From Desulfobacteraceae bacterium (GTDB lineage Bacteria; Desulfobacterota; Desulfobacteria; Desulfobacterales; UBA11574): a DNA stretch of 7,344 bases. The position numbers were made by a program, and so were the translations under genes. The stretch covers positions 1 through 7,344 of the forward strand of contig JAOUGB010000105.1 in NCBI GenBank assembly GCA_029857875.1. The letters are read 5' to 3'. Every line of letters starts with the position of its first letter. The stretch's first letter is position 1. The notes under the pieces were generated by a model that was not told the origin of the DNA, searched no databases, and saw only the letters and a list, made by a program, of their open reading frames with translations. Below, one piece after another: positions 1 to 7,007 of the stretch.

Positions 1-56
1 ACATCAAGACGGGCAAGGTCTGCCACATGGATGACTTCTTCTCTGCTTATTTTCAT
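1..56 (-). CDS. gatC: Asp/Glu-tRNA amidotransferase subunit C (GatC), N-terminal fragment
   Basis: Only the first 18 codons lie in the window; the gene runs off the left edge. The translation MKISREEVIHVADLARLD matches the conserved GatC N-terminus (Met-Lys-Ile-Ser, then an acidic pair, then a hydrophobic/His stretch leading to LARL). GatC is the small subunit of the GatCAB complex, which converts mischarged Glu-tRNA(Gln) or Asp-tRNA(Asn) to the Gln or Asn form in the cytoplasm; it stabilises GatA. The start is supported by a strong ribosome binding site, AAGGAGA on the minus strand at 61-67, 4-5 nt from the ATG. It lies downstream of argS and the SPOR gene on the same strand, and gatA would be expected next beyond the edge. 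The call rests on a short fragment plus this context. Confidence 0.85.
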   Translation of the reverse strand, partial: MKISREEVIHVADLARLD

Positions 57-69
57 AATATCTCCTTAA

Positions 70-84
70 CCCGGACAAGCCGGG
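70..84 (-). other. GC-rich hairpin just upstream of the gatC ribosome binding site
   Basis: CCCGG (70-74) and CCGGG (80-84) are perfect inverted arms of 5 bp around a 5-nt loop. The hairpin ends 2 nt before the gatC AAGGAGA element (61-67) in the transcribed direction. There is no following T-run, so it does not look like an intrinsic terminator. It could be a 5' leader structure affecting gatC translation, a processing site between the SPOR gene and gatC, or part of a dispersed intergenic repeat together with the AAAGT repeats beside it. The inverted repeat is directly visible; any function is inference. Confidence 0.45.
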
Positions 85-125
85 AAAGTGCCTAAAGTGA
101 GCTAAAGTTTGAAGTGTCTAAAGTT
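85..125. repeat. Cluster of short AAAGTG/CTAAAGT direct repeats
   Basis: On the plus strand the unit AAAGT recurs at 85, 94, 104 and 120, with a variant GAAGTG at 111. Three copies extend to CTAAAGT (92-98, 102-108, 118-124). Starts are spaced about 9, 10, 7 and 9 nt, so the array is degenerate and close to one unit per helical turn. It fills most of the gap between the SPOR gene stop (142) and the gatC leader hairpin. Units this short and uneven do not form a CRISPR. It may be a dispersed intergenic repeat or a protein-binding array; the sequence alone does not say which. Confidence 0.5.
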
Positions 126-141
126 ATCGGAAATTAAGCCC

Positions 142-828
142 CTAACGTTGAACAATGATAGCGTCCATTTTTTCTTCTTTTAGCCGCTTGAGCATAGGAC
201 CGGCTTCGGACCTGCTGTTAAAAGTCCCAACCCGAACCCTGTACCAGATACCTTTCCCGGGGACTTTTCCGATACTTCGATATGCCGGATATCCCCCTTT
301 TTTTAACCGGCCCACTAACTTGTCGGCAATGCCGGAATCTTTTAATGAAGCGATCTGAATTGTAAATTTGTTATTGTTTTGAGATGCCTTTTTTGAATCG
401 GAAGTTTTTACTTTGGGCGCCGGGTCGGTTTTTAGGGTCGGCATCTTTTTGTTTTGCAAAGAAGCGGTCTTTTTCGGCTCAGACTCTTTCTGAGGTTTGA
501 TGGGATCATTTTTCAGTCTGACTTCATCACCGGTCTTTTTAAGTGTTTCATAAAATCCCATTTTTGTTTTGCTGTCATCGGTATTTGAATCTATTTTGTA
601 CTGATCCAGTTCCTTTTTGATCACCGCTTCCTTCAAAGCAGCCAATTCATTCTGAAGCTTTTCGATATCAAACTTTACAGGGACCATCTCTCTTCCCACA
701 AGAATGCCAAGAACAAACATCCATGCACAGACAAACAACGTCAACCCTATCCATGGAATCAGTCCCTTACGCGTCTGTTTTTCGGAGGATTTCTTTTCTT
801 GGGGCAGTGTTTTTTCTTTTTTGTCCAT
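142..828 (-). CDS. SPOR-domain membrane-anchored protein
   Basis: This 228-aa protein has a charged Lys-rich cytoplasmic N-terminus (1-22), one membrane helix (about 23-45), a short predicted coiled coil (about 52-78), a low-complexity Lys/Ser/Pro linker (about 80-152), and a C-terminal SPOR domain (about 154-228). The SPOR fold is indicated by FTIQIASL near 155, followed by the second half WYRVRVGTF near 195 and a final hydrophobic strand. SPOR domains bind denuded septal peptidoglycan, so the protein probably spans the periplasm from an inner-membrane anchor to the division site, as in FtsN- or DedD-like proteins. No specific orthologue is claimed. It lies 44 nt downstream of argS on the same strand and probably shares its transcript. 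No clear Shine-Dalgarno precedes the ATG (the leader is A/T-rich), but the basic N-terminus before the helix makes this start reasonable. Confidence 0.88.
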   Translation of the reverse strand: MDKKEKTLPQEKKSSEKQTRKGLIPWIGLTLFVCAWMFVLGILVGREMVPVKFDIEKLQNELAALKEAVIKKELDQYKIDSNTDDSKTKMGFYETLKKTGDEVRLKNDPIKPQKESEPKKTASLQNKKMPTLKTDPAPKVKTSDSKKASQNNNKFTIQIASLKDSGIADKLVGRLKKGGYPAYRSIGKVPGKGIWYRVRVGTFNSRSEAGPMLKRLKEEKMDAIIVQR

Positions 829-872
829 TATTTTTTATGATTCACTGCGGCTCTGCGGTGAGAAATACAAGG

Positions 873-2537
873 TTACATTTTTTCCGGCGCAGATACTCCC
901 AGCAGCGACAGTCCGTTTCGGATAACTTTCTGGACCGCCAGCACCATATAGAGCCGCCCCTTTGACAGCAGCGGATCATCGGATAGAACCCTGTGCTTGT
1001 TGTAGTAAGCGTGAAAAGAAGACGCAAGATCCATCAGATAAAATGTTATTCTGTGCGGTTCCATATATTTTGCGCTGTCTTCGACAACTTCGGGATAACG
1101 GGTCATGGCTTTAATGAGGTTGATTTCCTCGGGTTCCTGCAGCATCGCTGCAGCCGTTTCATCCCATTCCAATTCGTACAAACCTCTTTCCCGGCTTTTT
1201 CGCGAAATACTCGATATTCTGGCATGAACGTATTGAACATAGAAAACCGGGTTGTCATTCGTCTTTTTCTTTGCCAGTTCCAGATCAAAGTCAAGAGGGC
1301 TTTCATAATGACGCGTTAGAAATATAAATCTTGCAGCATCTCTCCCGACCTCCTTGACAACTTCATTTAAAGTTACAAATTCACCGGCTCGGGTCGACAT
1401 GGCCACCGGCACTTGTTCTCGAAGGAGGTTGACAAGCTGCACCAGGATAACATTAAATCGATCTATATTCAGCCCCGATGCTTCAATGGCGCCGGTGACT
1501 CGGGGAATATATCCGTGATGGTCAGCCCCCCAGACATCGATGACCCGATGAAACCCACGATCAAATTTATCCATGTGATATGCAATGTCGGATGCAAAAT
1601 ATGTGGTCTGTCCGTTTTTACGAACCACCACACGATCTTTTTCATCTCCAAAATTCGTGGTTTTAAACCATAACGCCCCATCTTTTTCGTAAATAATGTT
1701 TTTTTCTTTAAAATCTTCGATAACAGCGTTCACTTTACCTGTATCATAAAGGCTTTGTTCGCTGAACCAGTTATCAAACTCAATGCCGAAATCCATTAGA
1801 TCCTTTCGGATATCTTTAATAATTCGCTCTGCTGCGAAACGGGCACAAAAGGAAATCGACTGCTCCTCATCCTGATCAAACAGCGCCTTCCCTTTCAATT
1901 CTATTATCTCTTTAGCATAATCGCGGATATAATCGCCTTGATAACACTCATCCGGGAACTGAATAATTTCCCCCATCAACTCCCTATAGCGCAGATAAAC
2001 AGATTTACCCAGGGTATTTATCTGACGACCCGAATCGTTGATATAGTACTCTTTTTGAACATCATAACCGCAAAACCGCAAAATTTTTGCTACACTGTCA
2101 CCCACAGCAGCACCCCGTCCATGACCGACATGCAGCGGGCCTGTGGGATTGGAACTTACAAATTCCACTTGTATTTTTTTGCCGTTCCCAATGTTCGAAG
2201 CACCATAAACAACATCCTCTTGATGAATTTTGCGCAGAACAGAATGCCAGGACAATGTATTTATAAAAAAATTAATAAATCCAGGACCGGCGATCTCCGT
2301 TTTCGCCAGAATTCTGTCCGGATCTTTGATATAATTTAAAATCGTTTCTGCAATTTTTCGTGGCGGCATCTTTTGAATAGACGCAGAAACCATGGCAATA
2401 TTGGTGGAAAAGTCACCATGGGATTGAACTTTCGGCACTTCAATTTCGATTTCGGAAAATTCGGCACAAGGCAGCGCCTTATTTTCATATGCCAGTAAAA
2501 TGGCGCCTGAGATGATGTTCTGTATTTTTTCTTTCAT
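873..2537 (-). CDS. argS: Arginyl-tRNA synthetase
   Basis: This 554-aa class I synthetase ligates arginine to tRNA(Arg) in the cytoplasm. Its length is typical of bacterial ArgRS. The N-terminal additional domain (about 1-110) includes the [10 protein letters not shown] segment at 40-49. The HIGH-type ATP motif is HVGHGR at 136-141, preceded by [12 protein letters not shown]. Other ArgRS hallmarks are [10 protein letters not shown] (164-173), [11 protein letters not shown] (336-346) and [11 protein letters not shown] (380-390), which occupies the position of the degenerate KMSKS loop seen in many ArgRS. The helical DALR-type anticodon-binding domain follows from about 430 to the end. It is the first gene of the leftward unit argS - SPOR gene - gatC, and a sigma70-like promoter lies upstream at 2598-2626. 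The Shine-Dalgarno before the ATG is weak (an AGAAAG stretch), but the protein begins as ArgRS family members do. The gene appears intact. Confidence 0.97.
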   Translation of the reverse strand: MKEKIQNIISGAILLAYENKALPCAEFSEIEIEVPKVQSHGDFSTNIAMVSASIQKMPPRKIAETILNYIKDPDRILAKTEIAGPGFINFFINTLSWHSVLRKIHQEDVVYGASNIGNGKKIQVEFVSSNPTGPLHVGHGRGAAVGDSVAKILRFCGYDVQKEYYINDSGRQINTLGKSVYLRYRELMGEIIQFPDECYQGDYIRDYAKEIIELKGKALFDQDEEQSISFCARFAAERIIKDIRKDLMDFGIEFDNWFSEQSLYDTGKVNAVIEDFKEKNIIYEKDGALWFKTTNFGDEKDRVVVRKNGQTTYFASDIAYHMDKFDRGFHRVIDVWGADHHGYIPRVTGAIEASGLNIDRFNVILVQLVNLLREQVPVAMSTRAGEFVTLNEVVKEVGRDAARFIFLTRHYESPLDFDLELAKKKTNDNPVFYVQYVHARISSISRKSRERGLYELEWDETAAAMLQEPEEINLIKAMTRYPEVVEDSAKYMEPHRITFYLMDLASSFHAYYNKHRVLSDDPLLSKGRLYMVLAVQKVIRNGLSLLGVSAPEKM

Positions 2538-2597
2538 TGATTTTACGCTTTCTATCTTTCGTGTTCGCTGGATGTTTCATTTTTATAAGAGTTTCAA

Positions 2598-2626
2598 TTC
2601 ATAAAGACTTTTCATTTCCAAGTCAA
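2598..2626 (-). promoter_or_regulatory. Probable sigma70 promoter of argS
   Basis: Read on the minus strand, TTGACT (2621-2626) matches the -35 consensus at five of six positions. It is followed by exactly 17 nt and then TATGAA (2598-2603), which matches the -10 consensus at four of six. Initiation near 2590 would give a leader of about 50 nt before the argS ATG at 2537. It lies in the divergent region where an argS promoter is expected. Prediction from sequence only. Confidence 0.55.
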
Positions 2627-2658
2627 GACACTTTGAGATCAAAATTATTTCGGAGCAC

Positions 2659-2687
2659 TTGAAGCATATTCCCTTTTATGAGATAAT
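2659..2687 (+). promoter_or_regulatory. Probable sigma70 promoter of the CBS/ACT gene
   Basis: TTGAAG (2659-2664) is followed by a 17-nt spacer and GATAAT (2682-2687), which matches the -10 consensus at five of six positions. Initiation near 2694 would give a leader of about 70 nt before the ATG at 2763. Its -35 box lies about 33 bp from the -35 box of the divergent argS promoter, so the two polymerase sites face away from each other in one compact region. Prediction from sequence only. Confidence 0.5.
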
Positions 2688-2748
2688 AATTTTATTACGG
2701 GTAGAGTGGATCAAAATCTTTTCATAAATGCCGTGCTTGAACCGACAC

Positions 2749-2756
2749 AGGAGGGG
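2749..2756 (+). promoter_or_regulatory. Strong Shine-Dalgarno of the CBS/ACT gene
   Basis: AGGAGGGG lies 6 nt before the ATG at 2763. It is the closest match to the anti-Shine-Dalgarno sequence among the start sites examined here and fixes the start of this gene. Confidence 0.8.
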
Positions 2757-2762
2757 TAAAAG

Positions 2763-3446
2763 ATGCTGGTTAAAAATTGGATGAGTAAAAAGGTGATAAC
2801 AGTAGATGCTGATGATACCATGCAGAACGCCATTTATATTTTACAGGAACAAAATATCAAAATGCTGCCGGTCATGGATGATGGAAATCTTGTAGGCATC
2901 ATCACCGACAGAGATCTGAAAAAAGCATCCCCTTCCGATGCAACGACCCTCGATATGCACGAGCTTTTATTTTTGATATCCAAAATAAAAGTCAGGGATT
3001 TAATGAAAAAACCGGTTTATACCGCTAGACCGGATGACACGGTGGAAGAAGCTGCCGCCCTCCTTTTGGAAAAAAAGATTTCAGGCCTTCCGGTTCTTGA
3101 TGAAAATAATCGACTGGTCGGTATAATCACTCGGAGTGATATTTTCAGGGTCCTCTTATCCTTGAGTGGATTGGGGAAAAAAGGCATTCAGTTTGCCATT
3201 CAAATCAAAGATATGCCGGGCATTATAAAAGAAGTCCGGGAACTTATCCACGAGTATGGAGGACGCACCGCCAGCATCCTGAGTTCATCAGATAACGCTC
3301 CCGACGGCTATCTAAATTTTTACTTCAGGATTTATCAGATTGACAGGGAGAGGCTTCCCTCTCTTTTGGATAAAATCAGGGAAAAAGGAACTCTTCTCTA
3401 CATGGTCGACCACAGAGAAAACAAACGAACCATTTACGGATCTTAA
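2763..3446 (+). CDS. CBS-pair plus ACT-domain regulatory protein (AcuB-like)
   Basis: This 227-aa soluble protein has two CBS domains and a C-terminal ACT-like domain. CBS1 (about 4-58) opens with the MSKKVITV strand and ends in LVGIITDRDL (43-52). CBS2 (about 77-132) opens with VRDLMKKPVYT and ends in LVGIITRSDI (118-127). Both carry the Gly-hydrophobic-hydrophobic-Thr-x-x-Asp pattern that contacts the ribose of adenosine nucleotides in this family. The ACT-like region (about 142-215) starts QFAIQIKDMPGI and would bind a small ligand or mediate dimerisation. CBS pairs of this kind sense AMP, ADP, ATP or SAM. The architecture matches AcuB-type proteins, but no acetoin genes are nearby, so the acuB name is not applied. 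It has its own promoter and a strong ribosome binding site, and is transcribed away from argS. Its regulatory target is unknown. Confidence 0.88.
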   Translation: MLVKNWMSKKVITVDADDTMQNAIYILQEQNIKMLPVMDDGNLVGIITDRDLKKASPSDATTLDMHELLFLISKIKVRDLMKKPVYTARPDDTVEEAAALLLEKKISGLPVLDENNRLVGIITRSDIFRVLLSLSGLGKKGIQFAIQIKDMPGIIKEVRELIHEYGGRTASILSSSDNAPDGYLNFYFRIYQIDRERLPSLLDKIREKGTLLYMVDHRENKRTIYGS

Positions 3447-3595
3447 CTGGTCGTCACAGAAAATTAAAAACCTGTATCCGTAAGACGTAAGGAATCAATT
3501 GGTTCGAGGCGCTTTCCAAAGTTCAGATTGGGCAAACGTCATCGCCCTTTAAAGCGGCTAATTAGTTGAAATAACAAATGGTTTTGATATTGGAT
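3447..3595. other. Convergent intergenic spacer, no gene seen
   Basis: This spacer separates the 3' ends of the plus-strand CBS/ACT gene and the minus-strand ECF operon. No coding potential is seen. The only structure noticed is a weak nested inverted repeat: CGCTTT (3510-3515) with AAAGCG (3551-3556), enclosing GGGC (3530-3533) with GCCC (3544-3547). It lacks a T-run on either strand, so it is not a convincing intrinsic terminator. An 8-bp palindrome CTAATTAG lies at 3558-3565. The spacer also coincides with a visible rise in GC content toward the ECF operon. Confidence 0.5.
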
Positions 3596-5449
3596 TCAGT
3601 GGTGGTCATCGGTGTCATTCTCATGCTCGGGGTGATCGTGATCATGATCGTGATCTTCAACTTCATGCCCCGGATGGTCGTGGTCGTGGTAACGGCGCGG
3701 CATGTGATCATGGTTTTTCTCATCCTCAGGATGGATGTGCGCGAAGCGGTGAATGTGTTCGTGCACGTGTTCGTGAAAATGGTCGTGCTCAACCTCTCCA
3801 TGCCGATGCTGGTGCGTATGCAGGTGCTGGTGTAAATGACTATGCTCGTGTTCGTGCTGCATTGTCAGGATAGCGCTGCGACTACGGCGACGGTAAGTGT
3901 AGGATAACTCGTTGAGGTTGCCGAGTCGTTCATCCTGCAAAAAAGCATGGGTTGGCATATCTTCCAGAATTCGACCCCTGTGCATCACCAGGGTACGGCG
4001 GGTCAATTTATTGACGAAAAACATATCGTGGCTGACGAGCAAAAGGGTCACGTCGAGATTACACAGAATATCCAGCAGCAGCTCCTCGCCCTGCGGATCA
4101 AGTCCGGCCGTTGGTTCGTCTAATATAAGCAGCTTGGGTTCCATGGCAAGAACACAGGCCAGCGCCAGACGTTTGCGTTCACCGCCGGACAAATGCAAGG
4201 GAACACGCTCTTCGAAGCCTTCCAAACAAACCATAGACAGGACCTGCGTAAGCCGTTTGCGAGATTCGTCCCTCGAATAGCCGAGTTGATGCAGCCCAAA
4301 GGTTATTTCTTCTCGGACGCTTGGACAGAAGAGTTGGTCGGCGCAGTCCTGAAAAACCATTCCGACCCGTCGCCAGAGGGTCTTGCGCCATCTGCGTGTC
4401 ATCAACCGACCTGCAAAATGAAACTCTCCGAGTCCCTGACGCAGGCCGAGCAGACAGGACAACAGTGTGGTTTTGCCGGCGCCATTCTCACCGACGATTG
4501 AAATGCGTTCGCCATCTTGAATGGACAGATTGATGCCGTGTAACGCGAGTGTTCCGTCCGGGTACCGATAATGGTAGTCGCGCAGGAACACAAGCGATTT
4601 TCCTTCAGATACATCAGGCAAAGTGGGTGTTCGATGGAGCTCATCAAGTGGTTTTGATTGAGCCAGATCACATGATGAGGCAGTGTGAACCAGACGAAAG
4701 GAAAAATCGAGACCATGCTCACGCAGTGATTGACGTTGAGAGACCAGTTCGCGCAGTGTGTAATCATGCTGTATGCGACCACGATCGAGGACCACAGCCC
4801 TGTCGCAGAGTTCATAGAGAAATATCAGGTCATGGCTGATGCAGATCAGGGTGCCGGAGAAATCCCTCAACAGGTTGAGGAAGACCTCCTCTTGATGTGG
4901 ATCTAAATTTGAGGTCGGTTCATCCAGGAGCAGCACGTTCGGCTGCATGGCAAGAAGCCCGGCTAAAGCGGCGCGCTTTTTTTGACCGAAGCTGAGATTG
5001 TGCGGCGCTTTGTACGCCATATCAAGCAGGTTGACGCGTTGCAGCGACTTCCGGGCCGTCTGCTCCGCATCTTGCCGAGAAAAACCCTGATGGCGGGGGC
5101 CGAAAGCCGTGTCATCCAGCAACGTGTGGCTGAAGAGCTGGTCGTCTGGATCCTGAAAAAGCAGGCCGATCTCCAGCCTGTTCCGATCCAGATGCTCCCC
5201 TTTCAACTGTTCCCCTTTGTAGAGCACTTCCCCGGCAGTCGGCAGCAATAGTCCACAGAGCTGTTTAATCAATGTGGTCTTACCGGACCCGTTTTGTCCA
5301 ACCAAAGCGATTCTATCTCCGCCGGCTATGTCTAAGTCGATACAGGATAAGGCTTGGATATCATCCGGATAACGATAAAACACCCTGCGCATGCTGAATA
5401 GGGAAGCATCCAAGGTAGGTTTCTGAATTGGACGCAGAGGTTCATGCAT
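3596..5449 (-). CDS. cbiO: Fused double ATPase of a Co/Ni ECF transporter with a His-rich tail
   Basis: This 617-aa protein joins two complete ABC ATPase domains of the CbiO/EcfA type. Domain 1 has Walker A GQNGSGKT (51-58), Q-loop Gln99, signature LSFGQKKR (152-159), Walker B LLLDEPT (173-179) and switch His206. Domain 2 has Walker A GENGAGKT (320-327), Q-loop Gln367, signature LSGGERKR (420-427), Walker B LILDEPT (441-447) and switch His474. All catalytic motifs look intact in both halves. CbiO is usually about 270-280 aa and works as a dimer; here the dimer is a single chain, as in other fused ECF ATPases. ATP hydrolysis would drive CbiQ and CbiM. Residues 531-617 form an acidic, polyhistidine tail absent from ordinary CbiO. 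The gene starts 12 nt after cbiQ, with AAGGAG 8 nt before the ATG. Cobalt versus nickel cannot be settled from sequence. Confidence 0.92.
   Translation of the reverse strand: MHEPLRPIQKPTLDASLFSMRRVFYRYPDDIQALSCIDLDIAGGDRIALVGQNGSGKTTLIKQLCGLLLPTAGEVLYKGEQLKGEHLDRNRLEIGLLFQDPDDQLFSHTLLDDTAFGPRHQGFSRQDAEQTARKSLQRVNLLDMAYKAPHNLSFGQKKRAALAGLLAMQPNVLLLDEPTSNLDPHQEEVFLNLLRDFSGTLICISHDLIFLYELCDRAVVLDRGRIQHDYTLRELVSQRQSLREHGLDFSFRLVHTASSCDLAQSKPLDELHRTPTLPDVSEGKSLVFLRDYHYRYPDGTLALHGINLSIQDGERISIVGENGAGKTTLLSCLLGLRQGLGEFHFAGRLMTRRWRKTLWRRVGMVFQDCADQLFCPSVREEITFGLHQLGYSRDESRKRLTQVLSMVCLEGFEERVPLHLSGGERKRLALACVLAMEPKLLILDEPTAGLDPQGEELLLDILCNLDVTLLLVSHDMFFVNKLTRRTLVMHRGRILEDMPTHAFLQDERLGNLNELSYTYRRRSRSAILTMQHEHEHSHLHQHLHTHQHRHGEVEHDHFHEHVHEHIHRFAHIHPEDEKNHDHMPRRYHDHDHPGHEVEDHDHDHDHPEHENDTDDHH
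3599..3859 (-). other. Polyhistidine C-terminal tail coding region of the fused ATPase
   Basis: These codons encode residues 531-617. By count, 32 of the 87 residues are His, mostly alternating His-x-His with Glu, Asp, Gln or hydrophobic partners, and there is no Cys. Two sub-blocks near the end share the pattern DHDHP-x-HE (about 589-596 and 602-609), with synonymous codon differences between copies, so this is not a fresh slippage product. Such segments in HypB, SlyD and some metal transporters bind Ni, Co or Zn. In the cytoplasm next to the ATPase it could hold incoming metal or gate transport according to metal load; this role is inferred. Confidence 0.85.
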
Positions 5450-5461
5450 TATGCTTACTCC

Positions 5462-6382
5462 TTACCAGGCAATCCGGTCATATGCAATCAGTGCCGCTCC
5501 AGCGGTCAGCCAGACCACCGCCAACAGCAAATCTCTGGTCCGTAAACGCAGCTCGGCCGGTTCCGGAAACCGTCCCCGGTAACCACGCGCCCGCATGGCA
5601 TCGAAAACCCTCTCGGTCCGTTCGAAGCTGCGAACAAAAAGCATTCCAATAAAATTGCCCACTGCACGTAGCGTTTCCAGATCAGTGCGCTTTCGGAATC
5701 CGCGTACTTGCATGCCGGAAGACATACGCTGGGCTTCGTGACGAAAGACATGCAAATACCGGTAGCTGAGCAATACCATCTGTCCAACCATCTCCGGCGC
5801 ACCGAGTCGGGATAGTCCGTGCAAGGTAACCGGCAGAGGTGCGGTAGACAGCAACGGCTCCATCAACACCGCGATAGCAATTGCTTTGGCTGCAATCGTC
5901 GCAGCCAGTCGCAAACCGCGCAGGTTGAAACCGAGCCAGTCCATCCCGTTGAAAACCAGCACCGTGTCACCATTGTGTGTGGGGACTGAAAAGGGCATGA
6001 CCACTAAAAACATACAGACAAAACCGGTAATCGCCAATAGCCGCAACAGCACCTTGGCAAAGGAAACCCTTGCGATCACCAAAATTATCAATGAGACCCC
6101 GATGGCGACCAGCGCCGGCTCCAGATGATTCAGGGAAGCGATGGCAAAACTGCAAACCAGTATCGTCACGATCTTGCAGCGTACATCCCAGCAGTGCAGT
6201 AAGGAAGCACCGCTTCCATCGGCCAAGGGTGGGACCGACCAGTCACGTTTCTCCTCAGGTGCACTGTGCTTGTAAGCAATGCGTCGCAGCCAAACTACCA
6301 TGATCGTTATCGCTGCTAATGGTATCAACAGCAACAGGAGCAGTTGCCATAAAGGCATCTGGATGTTGATCATATTAGCCAT
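5462..6382 (-). CDS. cbiQ: ECF transporter T component CbiQ, with an extra N-terminal helix
   Basis: This is the transmembrane coupling subunit linking CbiM to the ATPase. As called here it has 306 aa, longer than usual CbiQ/EcfT (roughly 225-270). The family signature is the pair of coupling motifs MQVRGF (about 224-229) and MRARGY (about 263-268), corresponding to the two Ala-Arg-Gly motifs that dock in the ATPase grooves; the first has Val in place of Ala. The usual CbiQ core appears to begin near residue 65 (WDVRCKI, equivalent to the D-P-R-x-K-L start). Before it lies an added membrane helix (about 11-32) and a charged loop. The ATG at 6382 is chosen because AAGG (6389-6392) lies 6 nt upstream and it overlaps the cbiM stop by 8 nt. 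A longer reading frame to 6436 would add a Cys/Arg-rich segment inside cbiM and is unlikely. An ATG at 6373 is also possible. Confidence 0.88.
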   Translation of the reverse strand: MANMINIQMPLWQLLLLLLIPLAAITIMVVWLRRIAYKHSAPEEKRDWSVPPLADGSGASLLHCWDVRCKIVTILVCSFAIASLNHLEPALVAIGVSLIILVIARVSFAKVLLRLLAITGFVCMFLVVMPFSVPTHNGDTVLVFNGMDWLGFNLRGLRLAATIAAKAIAIAVLMEPLLSTAPLPVTLHGLSRLGAPEMVGQMVLLSYRYLHVFRHEAQRMSSGMQVRGFRKRTDLETLRAVGNFIGMLFVRSFERTERVFDAMRARGYRGRFPEPAELRLRTRDLLLAVVWLTAGAALIAYDRIAW

Positions 6383-7004
6383 GGGCCGCCTTGGTTTGGC
6401 GCAGGAACGACGTTTGCAACAGGGCCGGCTTGACACGGGTCAGAAAGCCGATGGTAAATGCGCTCACTACGCCCTCAACGATGATGACCGGAATATGAGC
6501 CAGCAGCGCAATTTTGGCAACGCCGAAAAAATCCTCACCACCGGCAACCAGGAGTATCGCCAGAATAATTGCTGCCAGCGCTGTCCCTGCAGCGCCTGCC
6601 AACCCGCCGACAAACGCCTGCCGCAACTGAGTTCGACCTTTGTATCTCTGGAAGAACCAACCGCACGCCAGAGCGGGCAGCCCCATCATTAAGGCATTGG
6701 CGCCCAGGGCAGTCAAGCCGCCAAATTGAAATAGCAAGCTTTGCAGCAGTAGGCCAAGGCCTATGGAGAGAAAGGCGGACGGCCCCAGCAATGCCCCCGT
6801 CAGGCCCGGTATGATCAGATGAACGCTGGTCGGTCCAAAAGGCACATGGACCAGCGAAGCGACAAAAAAGGCCGCCGTCATTACTGCCAACTTGGGCAGT
6901 TCCTCGTTGCGGGTGCGGCGGGCACTCCAGGCCACCAGCGCAGCACTGGCGACATAACAGCCGACCGTAACGGAAATGGGGAGAACTCCGTCGGAAATAT
7001 GCAT
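6375..7004 (-). CDS. cbiM: ECF transporter metal-binding S component CbiM/NikM
   Basis: This 209-aa integral membrane protein is the substrate-specific subunit for cobalt or nickel. It begins MHISDGVLP, the diagnostic CbiM/NikM start: in NikM structures the amino terminus and His2 are metal ligands. The conserved region HVPFGPTSVHL (53-63) supplies His53 and His62; the TSVHL histidine is the further ligand in the family. The rest is hydrophobic, with several membrane helices, ending near 195. The length is close to that of the CbiM core, with no fused C-terminal CbiN-like part. It follows the stalk protein gene by 3 nt, and its Shine-Dalgarno (AAGGAA) lies within the last codons of that gene. 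Its stop overlaps the cbiQ start, indicating coupled translation. Whether the ion is Co or Ni is not decided by the visible residues. Confidence 0.93.
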   Translation of the reverse strand: MHISDGVLPISVTVGCYVASAALVAWSARRTRNEELPKLAVMTAAFFVASLVHVPFGPTSVHLIIPGLTGALLGPSAFLSIGLGLLLQSLLFQFGGLTALGANALMMGLPALACGWFFQRYKGRTQLRQAFVGGLAGAAGTALAAIILAILLVAGGEDFFGVAKIALLAHIPVIIVEGVVSAFTIGFLTRVKPALLQTSFLRQTKAAHG

Positions 7005-7007
7005 TGT

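Noticed and set aside
85..125. CRISPR-like array
   Set aside because: Units are 5-8 nt with only a few bases between them and no spacers; there are no cas genes.
3510..3556. Nested inverted repeat as a bidirectional terminator
   Set aside because: Stems are short (6 and 4 bp) with large loops, and no T-run follows on either strand.
3578..3835. Val/Ile/Met-rich plus-strand open frame that looks like a membrane protein
   Set aside because: It is antisense to the polyhistidine tail of the ATPase: CAT/CAC and GAT/GAC codons read backward give ATG, GTG, ATC and GTC, creating false hydrophobic sequence.
3912..4280. Plus-strand open frames within the ATPase gene
   Set aside because: They are shadows of the cbiO coding strand, with no ribosome binding site and no recognisable domain.
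6383..6436. Longer N-terminus for CbiQ starting at 6436
   Set aside because: It would overlap cbiM by 62 nt and add a Cys/Arg-rich segment unlike the family; the ATG at 6382 has a suitably placed AAGG.
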